Below are positions 45,882 to 55,008 of a stretch of 64,000 nucleotides of DNA, piece after piece (within the stretch, counting starts at the first letter, position 1; each line of letters starts with the position of its first letter). The notes under the pieces are model-generated. The model had not been told where the DNA came from. It saw only the letters and a list, made by a program, of their open reading frames with translations, and ran no database searches. This DNA is from G963556115 sp963678205 (GTDB lineage Bacteria; Planctomycetota; SZUA-567): positions 3,162,001 through 3,226,000 of the forward strand of contig OY782760.1 of NCBI GenBank assembly GCA_963678205.1, given 5' to 3'. Both the position numbers and the translations under genes were made by a program.

Positions 45882-47246
45882 CTACATCGTCATAGCCGGA
45901 ACAATTTTATTACGATATAACTTATATGAATACAAAACAGTAAACACCAAGCTGACCCCTTCTGTAACAGGAAACGCCCCCCAAACCCCCTCAACCCCCC
46001 AAAGCCAGCTGAAGACATATGCCAGCGGAATAAGAAGTACTATCTGCCTCATAAATGATGAAATAAGGCTAAGTCTTGCTATTCCAAAAGCCTGAAAAGC
46101 TGCAATCAAAATAACGGTTATACCGAAAAATGCAAACCCTATACTCATAAACCTCATACAAGTTACACCTATTGAAATCAATTCGGGAATATCACTAAAT
46201 ATTCTCATAATAGGTTCTGGTAAAAATAGCAAAACCAGAGTTCCAATTACAGTAACAATCAAAGAATACTGCATACTACACTTGATTGCATCCTTTACCC
46301 TAGACTTGTTCTTTGCGCCATAATTGTATCCGATAACCGGCATCATCCCTTGAGTTAGCCCAATAAGAGGCATAACAAATATTGAATTTACTTTGAAAAA
46401 AGCGCCAAAAGCAGCAACAGATAATGTTGAAAGCCCTGCAAGAATATAGTTCACATTACCGACCATAATTGCTCCAAGTCCTTGCATCAACATACTTGGC
46501 AGCCCAACTCTCATCACTTCTTTTACAATATCCATATCAAGTTTGAAATTAGCATGTAGTTTACTTAATTTCAAATCGAGCGGATTATGCCTTATTTTTA
46601 TAATACTATAAATCAAACTCACAATCTGCCCTATAACTGTTGCTAAAGCCCCACCAACAACATCCATTCGAGGAAACGCTAGCAATCCAAATATCATGAT
46701 AGGATCAAGAACTATATTGGTAATTGCCCCAGCTAATTGTATCTTCATAGGACTCATCATATCGCCAGTTGCCTGCTGTACCCTATTCATAATAAGACTC
46801 AAAATCATACCAATAGACCCATACATTACAATACTTGTATATTGGACAGAATATTTCAAGACAATAGGATCATTTGTAAATATGGAGTAAAACTGCTCTA
46901 CGAAGAAGAAATTGAAAAGTGCAAAAATTACCCAAACGATTACCCCTAACACAATGCCATGCCTTGCAGCTGCTGAAGCCTTGAGCATATTACCTTCTCC
47001 TAGCATCCTAGATACATAGGAGTTAACTCCGACAGACAATCCAACAACAATAGATATCATCACTAGCTGCAAAGGAAACGCCAGCGATACTGCAGTAAGA
47101 GCTTCTTTATTGATATTTGCAATAAAAATACTATCAATAACATTATATAGTGCCTGAACAAACATAGAAACAATTGCAGGCAACGACATGACCATAATAA
47201 GTTTTTTTATTTCCATATCAGCCATTCGCTTGATATTTTCGTTCAT
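45882..47246 (-). CDS. MATE-family multidrug/sodium antiporter
   Basis: Inner-membrane exporter of 454 residues with 12 predicted segments in two related halves. The start IKKLIMVMSLPAIVSMFVQALYNVIDSIFIAN is typical of MATE proteins of the NorM/DinF type (MepA-like), with IGLTQGMMPVIGYNYGAKN in the second half. It should exchange cationic drugs or metabolites for Na or H. GGAGAATT precedes the ATG. Upstream lies a decayed copy of the same gene (47325-47997), so this one arose by or survived a tandem duplication. Confidence 0.9.
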   Translation of the reverse strand: MNENIKRMADMEIKKLIMVMSLPAIVSMFVQALYNVIDSIFIANINKEALTAVSLAFPLQLVMISIVVGLSVGVNSYVSRMLGEGNMLKASAAARHGIVLGVIVWVIFALFNFFFVEQFYSIFTNDPIVLKYSVQYTSIVMYGSIGMILSLIMNRVQQATGDMMSPMKIQLAGAITNIVLDPIMIFGLLAFPRMDVVGGALATVIGQIVSLIYSIIKIRHNPLDLKLSKLHANFKLDMDIVKEVMRVGLPSMLMQGLGAIMVGNVNYILAGLSTLSVAAFGAFFKVNSIFVMPLIGLTQGMMPVIGYNYGAKNKSRVKDAIKCSMQYSLIVTVIGTLVLLFLPEPIMRIFSDIPELISIGVTCMRFMSIGFAFFGITVILIAAFQAFGIARLSLISSFMRQIVLLIPLAYVFSWLWGVEGVWGAFPVTEGVSLVFTVLYSYKLYRNKIVPAMTM

Positions 47247-47324
47247 ATACTAATTCTCCAATAACATCTAATTTAATTTCTATTTTCAACTACAATTTAA
47301 CCTACCACTACTTTGACAACTCTA

Positions 47325-47997
47325 GTTTTATATATTCGATATGAACACAATACAGTAAAACAGTCTAAGTAACCGGAAATGCTACTCAACCACCTCAAAC
47401 ACCCCAAATCCCACTAAAAATAACCACTTGCGGTATAAAAAGTATTATCTACCTCATATACGATGAAATAATACTCAGTCTTGCAGTTCCAAATGCCTGA
47501 AAAGCCGCTATAAGAATAATAGTTATACCAAACGGACAAAGCCTGTGCCCATAAATCTCATGCAAATCACACCTGTTGAAACTAATTCTAAAATATCACT
47601 AAATATCTTCATTATCGATCTAGTAAAAAATATCAAAACAACAATAATAACAATCAACTGATATTTAAAATGATAAAATTCGCCAAGACTAAAAACCCCA
47701 AAACAATACCATACTTTTCCACGGTAGTCGCTTTTTAAACATTTATTTTCTCAAATATTTTTATACGCAAGAATTTACACCTACTAAGAGGCTAACGGGA
47801 ATAGTAGTAATAACTAGTTATAACGGGAATGCGAAGGAAACATTAGTAAAGGCTTCCTTATCTATATTTGCAATAAACATACTATCAACAAAATTATAAA
47901 GCCGCTGAACAAATATAGAAAGAACCGTGCGTAAAGACATGATCACAATAAGCTTCTTTATTTACATATCAATCATACGATTTATATTTTTATTCAT
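47325..47997 (-). pseudogene. Decayed tandem duplicate of the MATE gene
   Basis: Read leftward from an ATG at 47997, the frame gives MNKNINRMIDM-stop-IKKLIVIMS, then VDSMFIANIDKEAF, closely matching the start of the intact MATE protein. Stop codons interrupt it at residue 12 and again after AFPL. The other end (about 47325-47640) matches the C-terminal coding part of the intact gene base by base in long stretches (for example GAATATCACTAAATATTCTC-like and CCTGAAAAGC sequences), with frameshifts. About half of the middle is missing, as the copy is about 670 bases against 1365. It is a dead relic. Confidence 0.85.
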
Positions 47998-48503
47998 TTA
48001 TATACTACAACCTTATTTAATAAGAAATCAGTTTCCAAAGTAAACAATAAACATACTACTAGAAAAGTTTCACTTGTCAACCAAAACTTTATGTAAAAAA
48101 ATTACCATTAGTCAAAAACGTGAATAAAATCACCTGATTAGCGTCTTTATTACTATAAAAACTCAAAAATAATTTATTAAGATTAATTATTATGACCTGC
48201 ACGAATAATAGATATATTAAAATTCCGATAAAGATTGAAAGAATAAGAGTTTATAAAGTCCCTTTCTCTAAATATAATTAAAGTTAAAGACGATAACTTA
48301 TAAGTTCTTTCAAAAAATTATTATTTTTTTTGAAATGAATGAAAACTTTACGGTAATTAATTAATGATAAAGTCTAGTTATACATTTAATAAAACCGATA
48401 AAGGTTGACTTATGGGAGTGAGCTGAATACAGCAAAATAGTCAAACTTTTTCACCAGGGGATTCAAAACTTAATACAGTATGTCTTATCATAGGAGAAAT
48501 AAA
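47998..48503. other. Intergenic gap upstream of the OmpA lipoprotein gene
   Basis: About 500 AT-rich bases with no credible gene. It lies between the divergent MATE relic and the OmpA-like gene and must contain the latter's promoter; no strong -35/-10 pair stood out. No further part of the MATE duplication was recognised here. Confidence 0.45.
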
Positions 48504-49340
48504 ATGAGCTTTTTAAAGAAGTCTGTACTGGCTATAGTCGGTGCCATAGTACTAACTGCCCTTCCTGGCTGTGAGTCTGTATCAGGGATCAAGGAGGAAA
48601 ACCAGCAGCTTCGTGAAATTATTCTTAAACAAGAAGATGAAAACAGAAAACTGATGGCTGATCTTGAAGCCCTTCGTTCACGTCCGGAAGGTATTGATCC
48701 AGCAGAGTTAGCAGCTCGTGAAATAGAGATCAACAAACGCGAAAAACAACTATCAGTGCTCCGTTCTGCACTTAGACAGATGCAAGGACAAGTTGCCCTA
48801 TCAGAAAGAGTAGAAAGTCAGCTACAGTCTTTAGCAGATGAGCTAGGCGGTGAGCTTGTTGGAAACAAACTTGTACTTCCTATGGATTACTACTTTAAAT
48901 CTGGTCAATACGTTCTTATGCCAGAAGGTAAGAAGAAGCTTACTCGTTTTGCGCAAGTTCTTAAAGACTACCGCTTACAGTTAATGATTGTAGGCCATAC
49001 AGACAATGTACCTATTAAACACCTTAAGAAAAAAGGCATTACCAGCAACCGTCTTCTATCACTATACAGATCAATGGCTGTACTCAACCAACTTGCAGTA
49101 AGTGGTTATGACAAGAATTTGATGTACCCAACAGGATGGGGTGATTTAAAACCATTATATCCAAATGACACTGCAAAACACCGCCAGCTAAACCGTCGTG
49201 TAGAAATCTATGTAGATCCGTCAGGCAGTGGACTTCTGAATGCATCAGCAATCACTGATGTAGAGCCAGCTTATGGTGGTGCGCCAACTGTAACTCCTGA
49301 AGTATACAACGATGGTGGACCAGTAATTGCAACAGAATAA
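48504..49340 (+). CDS. OmpA-family peptidoglycan-binding lipoprotein
   Basis: A 278-residue lipoprotein: a signal peptide ending in the lipobox LPGC, a coiled-coil region (about 27-105, rich in E, K, R, Q heptads), and an OmpA/Pal-type domain (about 120-240) with FKSGQYVLMPEGKKKL, IVGHTDNVPIK and NRRVEIYVDP. It probably ties the outer membrane to peptidoglycan. The frame opens at 48480, but the ATG at 48504 has AGGAG 7 bases upstream and starts the signal peptide. The C-terminal 40 residues are a Pro/Gly/Thr-rich tail of no clear role. Confidence 0.9.
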   Translation: MSFLKKSVLAIVGAIVLTALPGCESVSGIKEENQQLREIILKQEDENRKLMADLEALRSRPEGIDPAELAAREIEINKREKQLSVLRSALRQMQGQVALSERVESQLQSLADELGGELVGNKLVLPMDYYFKSGQYVLMPEGKKKLTRFAQVLKDYRLQLMIVGHTDNVPIKHLKKKGITSNRLLSLYRSMAVLNQLAVSGYDKNLMYPTGWGDLKPLYPNDTAKHRQLNRRVEIYVDPSGSGLLNASAITDVEPAYGGAPTVTPEVYNDGGPVIATE

Positions 49341-49387
49341 CCGGTCGGCAATAATGTCGTAGCAAAAAAAATGTAGTACCCCTATTG

Positions 49388-49424
49388 AATAAATGCTGGT
49401 TTACAATCCAGCATTTATTTTTTT
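49388..49424 (+). terminator. Intrinsic terminator of the OmpA lipoprotein gene
   Basis: Stem AATAAATGCTGG (49388-49399) / CCAGCATTTATT (49408-49419), then TTTTTT. Confidence 0.92.
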
Positions 49425-49546
49425 GTTTAACCTATTTAAAGTATCGCTTAACTTTTTGTAGTAAAACTCTTTACAACCATATATCTATAGATTACAGTAT
49501 GTTTATAATAAAAATGCTGATCAACAAATAACGAAAGGCGCACACT

Positions 49547-49924
49547 ATGATAATTTCAAAAAGTAAAGCTGAAAAATTCAGTACAGAAATATCAAATGAA
49601 AACTCAACCATACTTTCTGATGTAACTAAAGATAAAGGTGGAAGTGGCAAATATCTTAGACCCCACGAACTGCTATGCGCAGGATTTGCTTCGTGCCTCA
49701 ATATTACCACCAGAATGATTCTAGAACAAAAGAATATAGAATATGAAAATGTACATGTTGAAGTTGATCTTGATAGAAATCATACGGACACAACAAACTT
49801 TCTATATAATATTGACATAATTGCAAATATCGATGAGAAAACCAAAGAACAGATAATCGAATTAGCCGTAAATTGCCCTGTACGCAAGACTCTATCAAAA
49901 AAAATTGAATTCAAAGTAATATAA
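49547..49924 (+). CDS. OsmC/Ohr-family protein
   Basis: A 125-residue OsmC-like protein. The two conserved cysteines are present in LLCAGFASCLN and LAVNCPVRKTLSK. Members of the family reduce organic peroxides through a peroxidatic and a resolving cysteine, but the general OsmC/YhfA branch has uncharacterised activity. It is a single gene with AAAGG before the ATG. Confidence 0.88.
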   Translation: MIISKSKAEKFSTEISNENSTILSDVTKDKGGSGKYLRPHELLCAGFASCLNITTRMILEQKNIEYENVHVEVDLDRNHTDTTNFLYNIDIIANIDEKTKEQIIELAVNCPVRKTLSKKIEFKVI

Positions 49925-49972
49925 CTCTAGTTCTCACTTGACCTTTCCCGACGTTCAATACTGATTATAAAC

Positions 49973-50001
49973 TTGACATCCCAAAATATAATATATAATA
50001 T
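49973..50001 (+). promoter_or_regulatory. Sigma-70-type promoter
   Basis: TTGACA (49973-49978) and TAATAT (49996-50001) are 17 bases apart, about 60 bases upstream of the methyltransferase-like gene at 50058. Confidence 0.55.
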
Positions 50002-50057
50002 AATGTATCTATATATATAATAATTACAGGATAACTTTATAAAAAAAAGAGATTTCA

Positions 50058-51386
50058 ATGTTCACTTCATCATCAATAGCAGAGTTAACCACCAATGAAA
50101 TATATTATAAATTTGATAAATTAAGTAAAGGAGGCATGCTCTATGATCAGCACCTGCTGATTGCTGAAACAATAGAAACAATTAAACCCAGGAAAATTTT
50201 AGAAATTGGTGTGCAATTAGGCTGCACTTCTGCTTTTATTTTAGAGTACTTATCTCTACGAAATATGAATGAAACAAAACTAGATAGTATTGACATCATA
50301 AGCCAATTCAAAAACCCAAATACAGGTCTTATTAACAAAATTGGCGAAGAAGTTGAGAAACATAATGCTCCAACTAAAAACTGGCGATTATTAACTGGCG
50401 CTCCGATTGTTTATATATATGATAAAGTCCAAACAGACTATGACTTATGCATAATTGACACATCTCATAAATATCCAGGTGAAATAATTGACTTTTTATC
50501 TTCCCTACCATTACTCAGTAAAGAAGCAACAGTATTTATTCACGATATTGCTATGACAAGAGAAGGCAAATATAGTGACGTCACCTCAATGCTATTCAGT
50601 GCAATACCAGGAAAAAAGAAGATCCCCGAGACGAACTACTTCCATGGAGAAAAGCCTAATATTGGTTGCATTAAATTGGATCCAGATATATTCGATAAAC
50701 TTTTAGGAGTTTTCAATCTTTTAACAGTTACGTGGCAATTTCCACTTGATATAAATTATTTAAATAAACTACATTCCGTTTTTAATAATATATATACTCA
50801 AGACTGCATGAGGCTTTTTACAATAGCCTGCTATAAATTTACTAATTCAGACATTAACTTATTATCACATAATAATTGTCCAGTCTGTACAGAAAATAAT
50901 GAATCAACAGCAACAATTGCCAATGAAAACGGCAACTGCCAACGTTGCAAATCAACATCAAGTGAAAGGATTTTTCGAAAATTTATTAATGAAAATCCCG
51001 ATTTCTTTTCAAATAAATCAATACTGCTTGATAAAAGCTCAAAAATTCTTTCAAAACAATCGATTAATAACTGCAAAGACATAATTGATTTTTCATTTTA
51101 TAACTCTAGCCAGAACGATAAATACGATATTATTATTTTAGACTATACCACTACTAGCAAAGAAATTTGTGAATCAATAATATCAAATATCAATAGTATA
51201 TTACCCGAAGACGGCGCCTTATTATTTATAGGCGATAAATCAGCACTAATGAGCACAAACTTTAATACAAAAATCTACTATAGTGCAGATTTTTTAACAG
51301 GGATCTTTGCCCCAATTTATATTTTGTCAAAAAAAGAAATAAAACTTGAAAATATTATGACGAAAAAAATAAATAGCCTTTTATAA
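50058..51386 (+). CDS. Two-part methyltransferase-like protein with zinc ribbon
   Basis: A 442-residue cytoplasmic protein. Residues about 20-200 form a class I SAM methyltransferase fold of the Methyltransf_24 type: motif I ILEIGVQLGCTSAFIL, the acidic LDSIDI, DYDLCIIDTSHKYPGEIIDFLS and VFIHDI. A four-cysteine zinc ribbon follows (C274, C277, C294, C297) with the sequence CQRCKSTSSERIF after it. The last 140 residues look like a second, degenerate methyltransferase half (KYDIIILDYTTTSKEICESI, LPEDGALLFIGD), as in zinc-ribbon methyltransferases that follow CPxCxSxxR. I do not know any characterised protein of this layout. The target cannot be told; surface glycan or small-molecule methylation is possible. 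It stands alone, without glycan genes nearby. Confidence 0.65.
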   Translation: MFTSSSIAELTTNEIYYKFDKLSKGGMLYDQHLLIAETIETIKPRKILEIGVQLGCTSAFILEYLSLRNMNETKLDSIDIISQFKNPNTGLINKIGEEVEKHNAPTKNWRLLTGAPIVYIYDKVQTDYDLCIIDTSHKYPGEIIDFLSSLPLLSKEATVFIHDIAMTREGKYSDVTSMLFSAIPGKKKIPETNYFHGEKPNIGCIKLDPDIFDKLLGVFNLLTVTWQFPLDINYLNKLHSVFNNIYTQDCMRLFTIACYKFTNSDINLLSHNNCPVCTENNESTATIANENGNCQRCKSTSSERIFRKFINENPDFFSNKSILLDKSSKILSKQSINNCKDIIDFSFYNSSQNDKYDIIILDYTTTSKEICESIISNINSILPEDGALLFIGDKSALMSTNFNTKIYYSADFLTGIFAPIYILSKKEIKLENIMTKKINSLL

Positions 51387-51714
51387 CTAATACTTACAAT
51401 TAATAATTATCACTTTTACCATATTAAATAAGCATATTTAATAACAAGTCATTTTGACCTGTGCACTATATCTTATCGAGTTACATTAACTACAATCAAA
51501 AAAAAGCTAAAGCACAGATCAACAAATACTTACATCAATACCCAAGCTAACTTCCATAAAATTGGCACAGTAATTGTATACTCTACTAATAACAGAGAAT
51601 ATACAATTCTATTTTGTCAAATAGACAAAATAGTGTTTTATATTTATTTATAAGTTCAAATGGTTATAATGGTATATATTTCAATCTATTAAAATTAGAA
51701 AAAGGAGTTTTAAT
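51387..51714. promoter_or_regulatory. groES upstream region with inverted repeats
   Basis: Two inverted repeats lie here. CTATTTTGTC (51609-51618) pairs exactly with GACAAAATAG (51624-51633) over a 5-base spacer, about 80 bases before groES. An outer imperfect pair, ATTGTATACTCT (51573-51584) and AGAGAATATACAAT (51594-51607), precedes it. No CIRCE element (TTAGCACTC) was found, so control by HrcA is not supported. A weak TTGGCA at 51562-51567 could be a -35. Confidence 0.45.
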
Positions 51715-52002
51715 ATGGCTTTTCAACCTCTAGGTGACAAAATTATTGTTAAGCGTCTCGAAGCTGCTGCAATGACAAAAGGCGGAATCGTACTACCTGA
51801 CTCTGCAAAAGAAAAACCAAAAGAAGGTATCGTTATTGCTGTAGGACCAGGCAAGGTTTGCAGCGACGGTAGCCGTAGTCAGATGCAACTCAAAAAGGAT
51901 GATCAAGTTCTATTTACTTCATATGCTGGTACAGAGGTAAAATACGAAGGTGAAGAATACCTTATCATGACAGAGGAAGATGTTCTTGCTGTTGTTGAAT
52001 AA
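51715..52002 (+). CDS. groS: Co-chaperonin GroES
   Basis: The 95-residue lid of the chaperonin, forming a heptamer that caps GroEL during folding. PLGDKIIVKRLEAAAMTKGGIVLPDSAKEKP includes the mobile loop (KGGIVLP), and the C-terminal YLIMTEEDVLAVVE is typical. AAGGAG precedes the ATG. It is co-transcribed with groL, 66 bases downstream. Confidence 0.97.
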   Translation: MAFQPLGDKIIVKRLEAAAMTKGGIVLPDSAKEKPKEGIVIAVGPGKVCSDGSRSQMQLKKDDQVLFTSYAGTEVKYEGEEYLIMTEEDVLAVVE

Positions 52003-52068
52003 GTCCTGCAATTCTAGTAATAAATTTATAATTTGAATTAATCATAAAAAATTTAAGGAGCGAAGAAT

Positions 52069-53721
52069 ATGTCAGCAAAAAAGCTTGCATTTGACGTAGA
52101 CGCTAGAGAAGCTGTAAAAAGTGGTGTAATGCAGCTTGCTAAAGCGGTAAAAGTTACACTCGGACCAAGGGGTCGTAATGTTGTTATTGAAAAATCTTTT
52201 GGCGCACCAACAGTTACCAAAGATGGTGTAACTGTAGCTAAAGAAATTGAGCTTGAAGATGCATATGAGAACATGGGTGCTCAGATGGTTAAGTCTGTAG
52301 CAAGCAAGACTTCAGATACTGCTGGTGATGGCACAACGACCGCTACAGTACTTGCAGAAGCTATCTTTGAAGAAGGCCTTAAAAATGTTGCTGCTGGAGC
52401 CTCAGCAATGGCTCTTAAGCGCGGCATTGACAAAGCAACAACCGCTCTTGTTGAAGAACTACAGAAAATTTCAAAACCAGTAAAAAGCAGCAAAGAAATA
52501 GCGCAGGTTGCTACAATCTCAGCAAACGGTGATAGTGAAATTGGTGAAAAGATTGCAACGGCAATGGACAAAGTTGGCAAAGACGGCGTTATCACTGTTG
52601 AAGAAGGCAAAGCTCTTGAAACAACTATTGACCTTGTTGAGGGTATGCAGTTTGACAAGGGTTACCTCTCTCCACACTTTGTAACCAACACACAAGAAAT
52701 GTCATGCGTTCTTGAGAACCCATACATCCTTGTACACGAAGCAAAACTTTCAAATATCAAGGACCTTGTTCCTATCCTTGAAAAAATTGCACAAGATAGA
52801 AAGCCACTTCTTATTATTGCTGAGGATGTAGAAGGGGAAGCTCTTGCTGCGCTTGTTATCAACCGTTTGCGAGGTACACTCAACGTCTGCGCTGTTAAAG
52901 CTCCAGGTTATGGAGATCGCAGGAAAGCAATGCTTGAGGATATTGCCGTCCTTACTGATGCTCAAGGTGTTTTCGCTGATCTTGGTGTAAACCTTGAAGA
53001 ACTTGATATTTCTGCGCTAGGTACTGCCAAAAAAGTAATTATTGACAAAGAAAACACTACAATTATTGAAGGAGCTGGCAAAACACCAAATGTTAAGGCT
53101 CGTATAGATCAGATCAGAGCAGAAATCGAAAACAGCACATCTGATTACGACAAAGAAAAACTTCAGGAAAGACTTGCAAAACTTGCAGGTGGAGTAGCTC
53201 AAATTAATGTTGGAGCAGCTACTGAAGTTGAAATGAAAGAAAAGAAAGCTCGTGTAGAAGATGCACTTCATGCAACTAGAGCTGCTGTAGAAGAAGGAAT
53301 TGTCCCTGGCGGTGGTGTTGCACTTATCAGAGCAAAGGCAGTTCTTAACAAGCTCAAGGGTGAAGGTGATGAAGAACAAATCGGTATAGATATCATCAAG
53401 AGAGCAATTTCAGCGCCAATGCGCACAATTGCCTCAAATGCTGGTAAAGAAGGCGCCATTATCATCCAAACAGTAGAAGAGAGCAAAGAAACTACCTTTG
53501 GTTACGATGCGCGCAATGACAAGTACGTAGATATGATCAAACAGGGTATCATAGACCCAACTAAAGTTACTCGCAGTGCACTTCAAAACGCTGCGTCAAT
53601 AAGTGGGCTTCTTCTTACAACCGATTGTATTATTGCAGATATTCCTGAGAAAACCCCACCTATGCCTCCAATGCCAGGAGGAGGAATGGGAGGAATGGGA
53701 GGAATGGGCGGCATGATGTAA
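52069..53721 (+). CDS. groL: Chaperonin GroEL
   Basis: A 550-residue subunit of the double-ring ATP-dependent chaperonin. The ATP site LGPRGRNVVIEKS, DGTTTATVLA, and the C-terminal GGM repeats are all as expected. AAGGAG precedes the ATG. Only one groEL copy is in the window; whether others exist elsewhere is unknown. Confidence 0.98.
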   Translation: MSAKKLAFDVDAREAVKSGVMQLAKAVKVTLGPRGRNVVIEKSFGAPTVTKDGVTVAKEIELEDAYENMGAQMVKSVASKTSDTAGDGTTTATVLAEAIFEEGLKNVAAGASAMALKRGIDKATTALVEELQKISKPVKSSKEIAQVATISANGDSEIGEKIATAMDKVGKDGVITVEEGKALETTIDLVEGMQFDKGYLSPHFVTNTQEMSCVLENPYILVHEAKLSNIKDLVPILEKIAQDRKPLLIIAEDVEGEALAALVINRLRGTLNVCAVKAPGYGDRRKAMLEDIAVLTDAQGVFADLGVNLEELDISALGTAKKVIIDKENTTIIEGAGKTPNVKARIDQIRAEIENSTSDYDKEKLQERLAKLAGGVAQINVGAATEVEMKEKKARVEDALHATRAAVEEGIVPGGGVALIRAKAVLNKLKGEGDEEQIGIDIIKRAISAPMRTIASNAGKEGAIIIQTVEESKETTFGYDARNDKYVDMIKQGIIDPTKVTRSALQNAASISGLLLTTDCIIADIPEKTPPMPPMPGGGMGGMGGMGGMM

Positions 53722-53750
53722 TAGCTGTCGTATCCTATCCAATATTCTCT

Positions 53751-53788
53751 ATAAAACCGTACTCTATTAGAGTGCGGTTTTATTTTTA
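53751..53788 (+). terminator. Intrinsic terminator of groESL
   Basis: Stem ATAAAACCGTACTCT (53751-53765) / AGAGTGCGGTTTTAT (53769-53783), one mismatch, then TTTTTAA. Confidence 0.9.
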
Positions 53789-53963
53789 ACCCTTAATTTA
53801 CTTTATTTCTTGCCATGCAAACCCCGCTCCCAGAATATTTATTACAGAAAATATTATTATTCTCCCCTTAAGAATACTGATTTCACTAAAGTTGTGTTTT
53901 TTTTACTTTCTCTATGTACAATCATATGCTTAAATAATAAAATATTGTTTAAGAGTGAAAAAC

Positions 53964-54863
53964 ATGAAAAAACAAATAATGTTAAATCCAACAGTTATCT
54001 ATGTCAGCTTGTGTATTCTTATCTGGTCACTGGCACCAACATTTGCAAAACTTGCTCAGGCATCAATGGATAACTTTCAATATATGTTCTATTCTTCAAT
54101 CGTTTCATTTATTACAATATTAATAATCTCAATTTATAATAATAAAATAAAAGAAGCTTTTTCATATCCACGAAAAACACTATTAGCACTTTTTTCCCTT
54201 GGTTTCCTCAATTATCTATACTACCTTCTCCTATACTTTGGATACAAAAACACCAGTGGCATGGAAGTACTTGTCATACAATATACATGGCCTGTTTTTA
54301 TAGTAGTACTATCTGTTTTTATACTTAAAGAACAGATCACCAAAAACATTGTACTCTCTGTTATACTTGGATTTATTGGCGTAAGTCTGGTTGTAACAAA
54401 AGGAGAGTTATCAAAATTTGATCTTTCAAATATTAATATCCTATTTCTCGTTATAATAGGCACAATTTCTTTTGCACTTTTCTCTGTACTTAGCAAGAAT
54501 ATAACAATCAACCCTATAAATGCTACAATGATTTATTACCTAGCTGCAAGTATATACGCCTATTTCTCAATGATGAGTTTTTCAAAATTTTTAATCCCAA
54601 ATACTGAAGAGTGGGTAAGTATTCTTATAAATGGGATTTTTATAAATGGCGCTTCATATATTCTATGGATAAAAGCTCTACAGAGATCGGACGCTTCCCT
54701 CATTGCTCCATATATTTTCATTACTCCCATACTTTCTGCATTCTTTCTAATACTATTCTTTAATGAACCAATTCTTTATATATATTTCGTCGGTCTAGCT
54801 TTTATACTTATCTCCGGCCTAGTAAATAATTCAAAAAAGAGCCCTCTTAAACAGCCAAAATAA
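53964..54863 (+). CDS. EamA/DMT-family transporter
   Basis: Inner-membrane exporter of 299 residues with 10 predicted segments in two EamA repeats (for example IWSLAPTFAKLAQASMDNFQYMFYSS and the second half ALFSVLSKNITINP). Such proteins export amino acids or other metabolites; the substrate is unknown. The frame opens at a GTG (53955), but the ATG at 53964 gives the more usual start; neither has a strong ribosome site. Confidence 0.85.
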   Translation: MKKQIMLNPTVIYVSLCILIWSLAPTFAKLAQASMDNFQYMFYSSIVSFITILIISIYNNKIKEAFSYPRKTLLALFSLGFLNYLYYLLLYFGYKNTSGMEVLVIQYTWPVFIVVLSVFILKEQITKNIVLSVILGFIGVSLVVTKGELSKFDLSNINILFLVIIGTISFALFSVLSKNITINPINATMIYYLAASIYAYFSMMSFSKFLIPNTEEWVSILINGIFINGASYILWIKALQRSDASLIAPYIFITPILSAFFLILFFNEPILYIYFVGLAFILISGLVNNSKKSPLKQPK

Positions 54864-55008
54864 ATTATTCCCTGTGTTGCATTACTCTACCAAATATAAA
54901 TTAATTAAATTATTAAGATTTAATATTAGTGTAAATAAAAAAAACAATTACAATATATAATATAATTTCATCTCACAAATTTATAGATTAGTATGAAAGT
55001 ATAAACTA

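Noticed and set aside
51387..51714. CIRCE element for HrcA control of groESL
   Set aside because: The expected TTAGCACTC-N9-GAGTGCTAA is not present; the repeats found have unrelated sequence.
53810..54073. 87-codon plus-strand frame overlapping the EamA gene start
   Set aside because: No ribosome site, no recognisable sequence, and its second half is an out-of-frame reading of the transporter gene.
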